Assembly: GCA_933228895.1 (NCBI GenBank)
Contig: OW121846.1
Coordinates: 75,466,064 to 75,530,063, forward strand
Direction of reading: 5' to 3'
Source of the DNA: Platycnemis pennipes
Lineage: Eukaryota > Arthropoda > Insecta > Odonata > Platycnemididae
DNA length: 64,000 bases
Shown here: piece by piece, positions 12,016 to 23,972 of the stretch
Position numbering within the stretch: the stretch's first letter is position 1
How the letters are laid out: the number at the start of each line of letters is the position of its first letter
Translations under genes and position numbers: made by a program
The notes under the pieces: generated by a model
Databases searched by the model: none
Told to the model about the DNA's origin: nothing
What the model saw: the letters and a program-made list of their open reading frames with translations, nothing else

Positions 12016-15000
12016 ACTTTTTTAATTTCCATCAATCATTATCTTTCCCTCGTTTTCTAGATTGATGCATATGCATTATAATAATGTTATTGTCTCCTGA
12101 GATGTAATCAATTTGATGTAGATGCAAGTTATCAAATTGGTGAAAATGAGCGTTGTTCTTTTTGAAGTGGGTACCTTTCTGTCTTCAAACCTCTTACATT
12201 CTCGACGCATTCACTCTTGGATGCATATACGACGACCCTTTTTGCTATTTTTGCATCCACTGTTTAAGGAGGATCCACCGAATTATGAAGTAGATGTCAT
12301 TTTTGTGGAAATTTCAGGACACACCATTTTTTGGCTCTTAAATCGATTGGCAATAAAATAATAAGGCCTTTCCATCATATATTTGAAGGAAAAAGACGTT
12401 GGAAATCATCTATTTTAAACGTGGTTATACGGCAGAGCATGGCACTTGCAGTAAAATTTGAAGATTAATAATGTAAAGAGAAATGTCGTTTTGACGAAAA
12501 ACTAATATAAGATGCGAATTTTTACATATAATTTAGCATTTTAAAAAAGTACTCGCTTTCCACACTTGTTCAATTGATATTTATAAATATTTTCTCGAAA
12601 AAAAAGCAGAAAAGCCTTAGTTACACTAAAGTGGCGTTACAGTATGTTGCCATCATTGGCAACTTTGCTCATTTATTCCATACTGAGCATTTTCTGCGGA
12701 AAAAAGGAACTACTTAATTGAAGTGTTCAGTAGAATCCAAGCATTCCTATCCTGTGGTACTGTCTAGGGTTATTTCATGATAATGGCATAATTGCCAGCA
12801 ACACCTGAAACACACTTATTATTTCGCTGATATTTCAAAGATTAATACAGAAATTAATATTCGGTGAAAATATTTATTATTATTGTGGCCGAAATATTTT
12901 CAGAACTGTCCAAAAAACCTAAGTATAGAAATAGACGTATTTAATGTACTCAAACTTCATGCTGAAGAAGATTTTTTTTTCAGAATAGCAATTGGTATCC
13001 GAGTGCGAACTGTGAAATGGCCGGGATGTACAATTGCGTAACCATGACTATTGTGGGATACACGCCTTACGCCCACGTAGAAATAGTTGTTGCATTCATA
13101 ATTTTCCTTATTTAATACAAAAAGCGATCGATACTTGAGCGGGTAATCAGTCATACCGTCATATCTACTCCATTCTTCGAAGAAGAAATATCCATTTCAT
13201 GACAAATATTAAAAATATGAGAGACTGTCGGAATAGCATTTAAAATAAATTTGGTACATGGTAACTAAAAATATAATTATGGTCGTGACTGGCAATTTTT
13301 TCTACATTATCTGAGCCGCAAGAAAAAAAACAGGGCGCTTGGTGGGATTTAAATTAACCAAATACCACATTACCCGCAGGAAAAATCAACAACTTTGAAC
13401 CAGAACTGCGCCTATAGAATATTACTGACCCAATGGCTACATAAACACTGTTCCAAAACTAAACAAAACGTCTATATACAATCATCTTAAAAATCGGGGG
13501 TTCATTACTTCGATGAATGGAATTTGAATATGATGGTACGCGTGCTTAAACACGGTGTGTAGCATTAGTGCAGTAAATGCCTCTATTTTCACAATTCATG
13601 AGGAATTGGGTGGTTTAGTTTTCTTCACTTCGTTTTCATGAATTTTATATGAAGGGAGTAAATAACAAAAAAACGCAATAATAGCTATTTTAAAATACTT
13701 CTGGACGAATTTAAGCCAGGAGCGTAGTTTCATACGGCACATATGATGGCATCCTTTTGGGAACGAACAGAGCTAATGCCCGAAGCATTGACGAAAACGA
13801 GAAATACATGGAGATTCGCCAGGCAACATGAAATTACATGCGAATGCTTCAAATGGTAATCCAGATTTCCCCCCAAGTTTCAAGAATAATGGAATGGATA
13901 AAGGATTAGTTGCTGAATCAACCAATCTTCGTAATGGTAATGCGATTGCTGGTCGTGGTGTGCGCAAACACACCACAGCATTCGTATTTAAAAAATTCCG
14001 AAAACACCAGCCACTCTGACCCGAGGAAATCAGCTGTTATCTCATATGGCCAGATCACCATGATGAATGACAGAAAAACATCGCTTAGGTATCTTAATTA
14101 TTTATTAATAGCTCAGCATAAAACACTTGCTCAAAGCATTTTGGCAAGACTTCTCGGATAACTTCGGCCACTTATTTTACCAGCCTTCTAATATATTATT
14201 AGGACACTATTTTCAAATAGATTAAAAAGATATAAAATATAAGTAGACGAGAAAGATTGGTCTCATTGGAAGCTTCTGGGGATAGATTCGGTAAGTTGCT
14301 AATATAGAACGAAGTTGAGAAAAGCTTATAAATTATACCGATAAAAACCACTCAAGAACCTCAGGTCAGAAATAATTATTTCTGTAGACCTATAAGAGGT
14401 GGTGACTACTGCAGGTATTTCTGAGTGTTCAACTCAATGTTCTAAAATCGAGATTTTTATGGGGTGCGGAGCTGAGCACTTGAAATTTTTTTCTAAATGC
14501 TTCTCATGAAAATATGTTAAGGTGATAGCCCTTACTCTAATCTCGCATATTCCGTATACAGGGATCCAATAATGAATCTGAGTCTGAACCTTCTGAACCA
14601 TTGCGCAGACCATCAAAACATTAAAAATTACAGATTTTTACAAGGAATTCTCGGTGGAATCTATAGAACTTAGTTCTCATGCGGCAATACGCTTCAATAA
14701 AATTTTAAATCGGTATATCACTGATGCTTGCTTATACTCTAGTAGTGCAGCCCTAGATAGACTGTATTAGCGCTTTATAAATCGTTTCTACAATCTTTCA
14801 AAGCTTGACTCTGGATTCAGGAATGCTAGGTAGCATCGAGGTCTGTTCAGGAGCACGAGAAGCAACTGTCTGCGGTCCCATTCCTAATCCAGAAGACCTT
14901 TTCCCATGAAATGAAAAAGTAATTTTCTCTAAGGAATTGCATTTTTCTCTCCTTCAACTTGGCTAACTCCCCTTCCCCAATTCCTAATTTGAAATAATAA

Positions 15001-15302
15001 AATAAATGGCGCATTTTTTTTAAATATATGAAACTGTACTCCTTGATGAAAATATTTACTCATTGAAGCCGGGCTTGTCAAGTTTCATTTTTGCGGGCAA
15101 TTGCATTACTCATTTCATAATGAAGTTCAACTATCGCAAAATATCGCCGAAATCTTCCGATTACCCTGTTTTACTGGTGGGGTAAAATATATGTAGAGTA
15201 TGGAATGAGTAGACTTTCATTTTTTGGTAATATGTAACAAAGGTTAGGAAGAATCTGTGCTCGATTAAATTATGCTTTCGTTCCAGTAATTATTCTGTTC
15301 GA
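12016..15302. other. Non-coding AT-rich stretch
   Basis: No supported gene. Overlapping frames at 13773-14161 lie on both strands and resemble nothing I know. Confidence 0.55.
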
Positions 15303-16180
15303 ATCATCATCATGGGTCAACAATCCTAGGATTGGTTTGACGCAGCCCTCCACTATTTCTTCTATCGGCCAACCTCTTCATATTAACGTAGTTCCTCTCT
15401 TTCACGTCCTTGACGACCTGTTCTATGCAACTCATAGGAGGCCTGCCTTTTCCATTCTTCCCGTTCACTTTTCCCTCGACGATTGTCGTCATCAGACCAT
15501 CGTGTGTGAAGATAGGGCCGATTAGGTTGTCCCGTCTTCGTTTTATAATTTTCAGCAGACTTCTCTGTTCTCCACTCTTCTTAAGACTTCTTCATTTGTC
15601 ACTCGGTCGATCCATTTTTATCTTTATCATTCTTCGATAGCACCATATTTCGAATGCTTCCACCCTTTTCTTCTCCGCTGCTGTCATCGTCCATGTTTCA
15701 CTGCCGTAAGGAAATATGCTCCAGACATACGTTCTAATGGATTGCTTCCTTACTTCTAAGCTTTTGTTTCCAGCTTTAAGTAGATTCTTCTTTTGATAGA
15801 ATGTCCTCTTTGCCTGGGCTATTCTACTGACTATTTATTTCTTGCTTCGTCCATCGCTGGTTACTCTGCTTCCCAGGTAACAGAAATCTTTCACCTCTTC
15901 CAATTTCTCTTTTCCTAGTATAACGTTGGTTTTGGCCTTTTTTCTTGCTACACATGGTTTTTCAGATCCTTCTCTGTCTCTGCTATGAGAGCTATGTCAT
16001 CCTCGAATCGTAGCATGCTGATTGTTTCTTCGTGGATGTTCACTCCAGAACACTTTTCCTTGATTTTATTGCTGGCTCTCTCGATGTAAACTTTGAAAAT
16101 TACGGGAGACAGTGCACAGCCTTGTCTCACTCCTTTCCTTATCCTTGCTTCCTCTGTTCGAATACGAACTAATAATGATC
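15303..16180 (-). mobile_element. LINE (family A) 3' part with RT motif
   Basis: A minus-strand copy of the same LINE as at 11668. Its 3' end is the ATC/GAT repeat at about 15303-15312. The C-terminal peptide (EGKVNGKNGKGRP, MSCIEQVVKDV) comes first, and upstream is part of the reverse transcriptase: a GVRQGCALSP motif and the catalytic motif C read as RFEDDIALIAE, where the usual residue before DD is A. Frameshifts and stops separate the parts, so the copy is dead. The 5' end is lost near 16180. Confidence 0.8.
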
Positions 16181-16390
16181 GAGGGAAGTTGAGCGAAGAT
16201 AAGGACACGGCATCGCAGGCATAACTTCCTGTATGAACACAAGACATCCATCCGGGAGAGAGTAGAGAGTGGAGAAATTCTTCCCCCAAAGACCCTCCTT
16301 TCATGGAACTTCCGTGTATTTGGCTGTAATTGCTCCTGAGTCGCTCCCTGCCGAACAGCGGGGCGTCAAAATCCTTCCTTTGACTGCTGA

Positions 16391-16405
16391 CTCTCTCTCT
16401 CTCTC
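16391..16405. repeat. (CT)n simple repeat
   Basis: Uninterrupted CT run of 15 bases at the left edge of the third GC-rich island, an arrangement similar to the CT run beside the first island. Confidence 0.8.
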
Positions 16406-16429
16406 GCTGTCACACTTGAAGGACACTAA

Positions 16430-17260
16430 TCACGCCCGCTTCCGATTCCGCCCGACTTGGCTTGAGCAGCGAAACTCCTTCAGGTCTTCGGAAGGGTGCG
16501 CTCAGCGGCGACAGGAGACGCCAATCAATGCGGCCGGACGGTTCCTCGCCCCTTACCCAGATCCTCGTTAGAAAACAATTTGTCCTCCTCCTTCCAAATA
16601 CTTCCCGCCCACCAGAGCAGCACTCGGGATCGCCCTTAATGCGGCCGCCCACAAACCCACCACCTTTCCCGCCCCCCTAATCCCCACGGGCGGCGCCAAC
16701 TGCCGCGAGTCGCCGCCCCGCCCCCCTCGCCCCTCGATCCGGTTTGGTGCACCCCCTGCCATCGTCCCAGCGGGGGAGGGGCTTTGCTCCCCGCCACGCA
16801 CCACGGGGGGGAGGGTGCGAGGTGAGGGTGCGTCGTGTGGCGGGATCATTAGGAGACGCGCGGCGGTGGTTGGAGCCGAGTGGCGGTTGCAATTAGCCAA
16901 ATTAAGGACGAGCCATGTCGCAGGGAGGGGGGACTGGCGGATCGCTTGAGGCGCGGGTGGTGGCTAATGAAGGAAAAAGGCATGCCACTCATATTAAGAT
17001 TGGATTGTGCTTAATGTTCCCCATCCCTGCCGGGCCTTGCCCCAGCACGGCCTCCCCTTCAACGCGAACCCCTGACGTCTTCCGCTCTCCGAAATGCCTC
17101 CCTCGTGGAATAAAATTCAAACCCACTTTGTCCAAGTTTGGGCGAGGGAGCGGAATAACCTCTCCTTAGGCGGCGGGCTCTTGCCTCGCACTTTGCTTGA
17201 GTTGGTAAATTCTCGCCCTCAATGGGTATTGTTGTTGGAAAATCTTGGTAAGCGCTCAAA
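16430..17260. other. CpG-type GC-rich island upstream of the ligand gene
   Basis: High GC, CG-rich, with C runs at about 16660-16750. Several overlapping frames on both strands reflect base composition only. It is the nearest such island to the first recognised exon of the TGF-beta ligand, about 3.8 kb away, so it is a candidate promoter or first exon of that gene. The frame from the ATG at 16915 has no clear signal peptide. The link is positional only. Confidence 0.45.
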
Positions 17261-18810
17261 ATTCTTATTAATGATCAGGCAATTACTGATAAGTTTGTAA
17301 GACATACCCTACCTCAAGAAATCGCGTGCAAAAACGGGTTGATTTTTAAATGGATGTTTTCTTTGTAAGATATTTTCAGCTTCAACTTATCTTTGTGTAC
17401 CGTAAGGGAACGGAATATCAAAATTAAGAGCATGAGTTTTGGATATGTTAACATTTCATGGAAAATCGGTCAATCCCAGCCATTGTCCTGTTACATTGAA
17501 TGTAATGGTGGGCTCTGCACATAGTAGTTAATTTCCAGGCAATAAACTTCGGTATTTTTTTGATAATGTAAATTGAAACATTGTTACGAAATCTAAAGAA
17601 AGTCTCTTATCCGACTAGCTGCAGTAATCTGGTAAGAGTTTGGCGGATACGTTTTACCAATTTTTCATGAAAATCACATCGTTTTCATTATCATGATTCC
17701 AATCTCAAATATCTCGCTGTGGGAAACCAGAACACTCGCCACTTAAATTCCTCACTCTAGTGCATTTCTTTTTGTGAGTTGATGCGAACAATGCATTGGA
17801 ATAAAGAGTAAATTAGAATTTTTTCGCTCTCGGAATGTGCAGCAGTCAAAATTATCGACTGAATTTGTCTTTTTTGTGTGAATTATAATGGTCAATCTGA
17901 ATGCCTCTCTGTTTTTTGACTTGCTTTAGTACAAATACCATCGGGTGAATTTCCCATGCCAGGGTATGGAGACCAGTCCCTTTCTCCATGATTCCTGGGC
18001 TTTCCTAGAAAAATGTGGTAGTAAGAAAATTTCACAGCTAAATTTTACCTAGAAGTGACCAAAATCCTCCCAAAAGCTCAAACATAGCGCTATTACGCTT
18101 GTTGTTAATTTTTAATAAAGAAGGTCAAAAATACTATCAAATTTCTCTTCTCGTAAGTTTTTCTAGAGTTAATTGATATCATCAGGTTACTTGTCACAGT
18201 GAACTTTTCTTTAGAAATAAAACACAGAAACATTCGGGGATGTAAGGACTAGCTAAATCATGCTTTGAATTTCATGTTTACATTTTTTACCAGTTTCATT
18301 CATGCTAAAGTATGTTTTAATGTGATTTATCCATGTCCATCCAAGTCATTATATTTTTATTGGTGCGTAGGAATGGAAGTACTCTAAGGCTCTTACGCGT
18401 TCACGCTTAGATTCAACATCTTAGTTTTTCCGAAAAAAATAGCAAAGTATATGTTAATCGTAATGATTAGATTATCGGTATGAGTGAAGATAGATTAATG
18501 TTAGTTACAATCGTTTTCTGAAATGTGTATTCGTATATACGGTGTTCCTCGATCCACGATTCCCGACGCTTAAAAAAGCAAAATATGCTTCTAGTTCTTC
18601 CTGATGTCAGGAAATTTTCTAAAGTTGAAGACTTCGCTTAAATTGGATCATTAAGAAGTCTCAAACGAATCCCTTTAGTGTACTTAGCCTGATTCTTGAA
18701 ATTTAGTATCACCGCAGTTAAGAATTTGGCAGGAAACTACAATCATCAGTTATTTGGAAACATTTTAGGAAGCGATGATAAATACTGGATGAATTTAAGT
18801 GGGTTTAGGA

Positions 18811-18846
<36 letters not shown>

Positions 18847-21090
18847 CCTGTTATACCCTTTTTACCTTTGCGCCAAATTAAATTTTACGATAAAGATACG
18901 ACACGAACATTCTATTTTCAGTCTCTGCGGAATTTCCTGTGTTTTCCTCGCAAAATTAAGGAAGGTGTTTTTGGCTCCTCTATGGAAAAGAATTTAGCAT
19001 GGTAAGGTGTATTTTATTTTAAGATGCGAGGACGGTGTATGATTTTGAAAATACTCGGAATACGAAAATTGCGATAAGTAAATTATGCATGTTATGCTAT
19101 AGAAAATGTTTTAGGGTGTAAAAATATACTTGAAGCAATAGAACATTCTCAGCATTTACGGTCATTCGTTGAAGAACTAGCTTTATGGAGCAAATTCATC
19201 ACCGATAAACGTGAAAATTTTATTAACGTGAAAAAGCTTATTTATTTCACCTCTACCGGTTTAAATGAATTCAAGTAATTTTAAGAGGATCGTAGATTAG
19301 AGTGTAAACTTTATTGTACATAGATAAAGAATCGAAGAAAATGGAGGACCAGAGGAGTGTTTACGTAGCTGGGACAACAGCAGGACCAAGGTCTTAAAGA
19401 AAAATTGGCGTGGGGAGGGAACAATCGAAAAAAATAACGAGTGTTATTCATGGGGAACGACTTCGTTCAAAAATTTACTTTGATACACTTTATATAATTC
19501 CCCAACGTAAGTGTTTTCTTTATTATCTACATTTCTGCCTTTGTCACAAGTATAATGTAGACTTCATAGAAAACTCTGAAATCCATTTGGTTGATATTCT
19601 TCCGAGAAATTCCTCTTTTATGGATACGATGTTTTGCTTATGATTAAAGTGCTAAGATTCCAGTGTACACTCCTTGGAAAGAACAAACTTGAAGAATTTA
19701 GGGCTGAAAGGAAGGCAGAAAAAAAGTGTTGTAAGTACTTAGCTCCAAAATGTTGGAACATGATTCCCTATGGAAGGCAGAATCGGGTATTGCTTGTAAA
19801 TATAAAAATAAAGAAGAAACTATGACTTGATGCCCAAAGACCATATAAGGCCGAAAGTAGTTCCTCACCTAAAACTATTCTGCTCTAAAACTTGCGAGTC
19901 AGTGAAAAACTAAACATTAAGTATAGTTTAAGTTACTGGCAATGGTAATTTTCATTCAGAGATAAAGGTATATATAAAGGTATAAACGATATTCAAATCG
20001 TAAAAGAAAAAATATGCATTAAGTTTTCAATGCATTTCACTATCCGATTAATTAGATGCCAAACTTCGCCTCCGAAAAAAACTGAAGTTATCATTCATAC
20101 TGAATGCTTACTTCCATTTTCCATATTTATTCCATTATTTCATAAGTTATCATTAAAGGACCGCAAAAGGTAGTCCCTAATATCGGTATGAACGCAGAGA
20201 ACACATTCTTGCGAAAGGAAATAAGAAAAATATGGTAAAGCCGTATTCCTGTCAGATCTTGCATTTTTATTGCAATATCGGTTATAATCTTGTTTCGGTT
20301 GACCACGGAAAATTGGAATAATTTTCATTACAAATGGTGGTATGCTTATTCAAAATTTGTCGTCCTTTAGTTTCGTGTAACTAGCTTTCTGGACGCCATG
20401 TACCACCAGCGCTCGACCATGGTCTGCTAGGAATAGGCAAAGCTCACCTAGCATTATGAGAGGAAGGGTGTGCTTGAATCACTCGCTAGGGTGTAGGGCA
20501 GGACATTGTCCTGTGCTACCTGCGGTTCCAATGTCCGGTATGATCTGAGGCCTGGAAAATCACAGACCTTTGCTGGAATTAAAAGTCTCTTAAAAAGTGT
20601 GTGGTGCAATATTGTACCCACTGTTTGACCCCGTTTTACGCCAAGTCCATCAAGAGAAAATTTGGGTTGCCTCGGGGCATGTCTTAGGGGATTTTTGATT
20701 TAGTAGAATATGCCGTATTTTTAGTGAAATATTTCCAATTTCCGTGTACTTTCAAAACCAAGGAACGAACCAATGCTCTCTACAAGCGGAAAGTGATGAA
20801 TCTGAATGAAATCATGGAAAAATTTATCCTTGCTGATTTTCTATGACTATGTGAAACCCCGTCGCTTGATATCCCAGTCTCAAAATAACACAATAAATAC
20901 TACCTGTATTAGCCATGCCGGAAGTTTGCTAGCATGGCAACCTAAACATTTCCAATGACGTCTTTGGCGTAAATTTTGTTTTAGTGAGCATTAAAAGTTT
21001 ATGTTAGACGGTACGTAGTGACCTTATACGTTGTAGCATCCAAATGCCCAATTGTGCCTATACTGAAAACAGTATTTTTTTCCCTTGCAG
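17261..21090. other. Non-coding stretch before first recognised ligand exon
   Basis: AT-rich DNA without a recognised exon. An (AT)n run lies at 18816-18841. It may be intron 1 of the TGF-beta gene. The 3' end is a good acceptor, with a T-rich tract and CAG at 21088-21090. I could not find the signal-peptide exon here. Confidence 0.5.
18816..18841. repeat. (AT)n microsatellite
   Basis: About 26 bases of alternating AT, flanked by a short inverted TATTAA/TTAATA pair. Confidence 0.85.
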
Positions 21091-22373
21091 AACCCCACCG
21101 CAAGAACATGGTTGTGTTCAACATGAGCTCCCTGCTCCCGAATGAGGACGTATTCACGGCCCACCTTCACCTGAGGAGACGCCGAATGATGAGGCAAGGC
21201 AGTACGCGTCACCAAAGACGCATGCGCAAGACCCTGGACCCACCAATGCACGTGAGACTCGTCCGCGTGAATCCGCACAGCCACAGGCGACCCACGAACA
21301 TTGCTTCGTACCCAGTCGCCAGAGGAGAGCGCGGCTGGCGCGTGTTGGATGTGACTGCTGCGGTGAGGGAGTCGACGGCCATGCCCGGATCTTCAAAGCA
21401 GGCGTACCTTGGCATCCGTTTCGAGGAGCCGACCCGCTCGGAGCGTAGAAGGGCCAGAAGGTTCGTCACCGTGCCCATCGATGACTTCCTTCAAGCAAGG
21501 TGCGCGGACGAGCACGTGGCGTACTTGGTTCTGTACTCCAAGGAAACGGAGGAAAGTGTGGACCCGGACGAAGAGGAGGTGGACTACCGCGAATCTCCAT
21601 CATCGCTGAATGAATTCAAGGTCGGAAAATTTGATGATGGTCCTGGGAACGACAACGAGCTGAAGGTGATGGCCACTAATGACATCGGGCTACCACGGAA
21701 GCTACCAACCTTGGAAGATTACTTAGACTCAGGGTATGATGCCGACAACAACAAGATCCACGAGTCTGGTGGAGATATAACGAGGCCTAATCGGTTGGAA
21801 ATGGGCAAGCAAGGTCGCAACGGCCAATATTATAAGAAAGAGAGGAAGCAAAGGAAAGGAAGAGACGTTAGTGACAATGAGCTTCCTGGGGATGACGATG
21901 GCCCCATCAGAGGGCCGATGAGTCCTGCCGTTCCCTCAATCATTGTTAGTGGCCACGTGCGCGAGGAAACCAATCAGACTGGTTTGTCGGCACAGCTAGA
22001 GGTTTACTCAGAGGAGACCACACCGCCTTACTCGTCTTTGCCAGTTGCGTGGAAGAAAGAGGAGGTGAGAAGGCAAAGGGAGGGATTGTGGGAAGATACA
22101 GGGCGAGGCGAGATTGCTGGAAAAGGTGATTCATGGAAGGCTGCCTCAGAGAAGATGAAGAGCGGAGAAAGGAGTGAAAGGGCGATGGAGGAGACGAGCA
22201 AAACACCAGATGGCAAAATTTTTGAACTTCCTCGGAAGGAGTTCAAGGGGTTAGCTAAGACGTCTCAACGTGGTCAGCTGAATTCTAAGGCAGGAAAGGA
22301 TGGCTCTGAGAGAGCAAGTCGCACTAAGGGTGGAGATCAAGATGAAGTTGGCGCGTGGCACAGCTTCGGAGAT
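21091..22373 (+). CDS. TGF-beta superfamily ligand, propeptide exon
   Basis: This internal exon encodes most of the propeptide that folds and holds the ligand latent in the secretory pathway. The reading frame is phase 1 at the acceptor (T-rich tract, CAG at 21088-21090) and ends in phase 0 at a GTGAGT donor (22374). Near its start it reads VVFNMSSL, then AHLHLRRRR. This matches the beta-strand pair that opens the TGFb_propeptide fold (F-x-L/M-S-S-L, then A-x-L-x-L-x-R). GWRVLDVTAAV and later VAYLVLYSK match the conserved W-x-x-F/L-D-V and final strand. About 240 charged, disordered residues follow, with possible convertase sites RKQR (21843-21854) and RKGR (21852-21863). An unspliced message would stop at 22487. 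Upstream exons with the signal peptide are missing from this call. The subfamily is unresolved. Confidence 0.88.
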
Positions 22374-23089
22374 GTGAGTACAGAAATAGATATATTTTTC
22401 AAGGGGATGAATCTTTTCCATGGTAATTCATCCCACATATGGTGTAAGTCTAGTTGCCCAAGTTGGTTAAAAACATATTGGTATTGAAATGTAATATTTG
22501 TTTACTTTTGAAATGCGGGAACGTGTTGGCGAACGATTAATGTTATTTTGAAACTGCCTCAAAGCAGAGACATACCTAAGACTCTCTATTAAACTCAACT
22601 GGAGTGGCACCCATCATTCCATGTTCCAAGAGTGTCGTTTAGCTTCCCTCCGTCCACGTACGTAATGGCCCGAGATTTTTGGCAATTAATCCGTTTTGTT
22701 TTTTTCCTATGGTATTATTTTATAATTTATCCTATTCCTTCATTATTATGTGTCGCATTGATAAATTACAGTTTTATCCCAAAAGCATTAGGTCTTCTCA
22801 ATGAGAATTTTCTAAGGTCCTTCTTAGATGTCTCTCTTTTCCTTTTTGTGCGGTTGTCAATCCCATGCGTAGCGCGTCAGTTTTTCTTCCTACAGATTAT
22901 TTGCTGAAAACGATCTTTCTGGTGGATATTTGAGCTGCATCTTGCTGGCCATATACATTAATTACTGAGTGGTGAGTAATTGGGTAAGGGCAATCTACAG
23001 CTAAGATAATGTGCGCCATTTAGGATTGGTGGGTGTTTGGATAGAGATGTGAATTTTTCAGGGAACAGTGGAAGTGTGGAGAGATACCA

Positions 23090-23290
23090 GGCGTTAACAC
23101 TAAAAGGAGCCAAAGGGTCCACTGTTTAACCTCCCATCCATTGGTCGTAGCACTGAACTAAAAAAGTCCTCCACACAGCACTAGTAGGGACCGGTATCCT
23201 AATGATATTATCTGCTATTTCCGGGATACAAACCCCAGCTCTCGGAGTCAACGACCGGTATTCTACCAACCACAACTACCTTATCCAGTC
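23090..23290 (-). repeat. tRNA-derived SINE-like segment
   Basis: The minus strand shows a tRNA-like order: TGGTTGGTAGAATACCGG, like a box A and D-arm region, then GGTTTGTATCC (23224-23234), like a box B with two mismatches. The sequence continues downstream of the tRNA-like head, as in a SINE. The ends are not defined. Confidence 0.35.
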
Positions 23291-23972
23291 AAAAAATGGA
23301 GCTCCAAATCAATAAATAATGGAGCTCCAAAGAGCATTGATAACCCTTGAGGGAGAGCCCGATGAAAATAGGAAAAAGGAATAATAAAAGTTGAAGGGCT
23401 TGAGGACTTAAACTGTGAAACTTAAACGTGAAAACGAATCGGCCTCCATTTTTCCAATAGTATTTTCACCTTAAGAACTTGAATCTTGTGTATTTTTAAT
23501 GCATTTTTTTACCTTTGCCTCGTTTGTCTAAAAATATGAGCATGGTAATCTCAAGGATTTATGCTCCTGCCAATATATAGTGGTGTATATAGTACGTGGT
23601 AATATTTTTCCTTCTTTCGGTCTAAAAGTTGCCTCGATGCTGCCAATATTTTATTAATATTGTATTATAACTGTACAGAAATGAAATTGATATTTTCGGG
23701 CTTCAATGTTCACTAGAATTTGACGCCTTTTAACTCCGTCACATAATTTCCAGTTTAAGAAAAAGTTGGCTTCTGGATATATTTTGATGCTTAAAACCAT
23801 TAATGATGGATGATAGACGAACGTACACTTAGCCCTTCTTGCCCAACGCATGATATTGGTCACGCGTCCAGTACTTTGCTGTCAAATAATTTATTCTTGC
23901 AGTCCAACAGTTGGAAATCATTCATCATCATTACTTTTATTTTCAAAATATTCGGCCCCGCGAGAGGCAAGC

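Noticed and set aside
22374..22487. Continuation of the ligand frame past the GTGAGT donor
   Set aside because: It would end the protein without the growth-factor domain. The donor and the matching phase-0 exon at 43386 explain the gene better.
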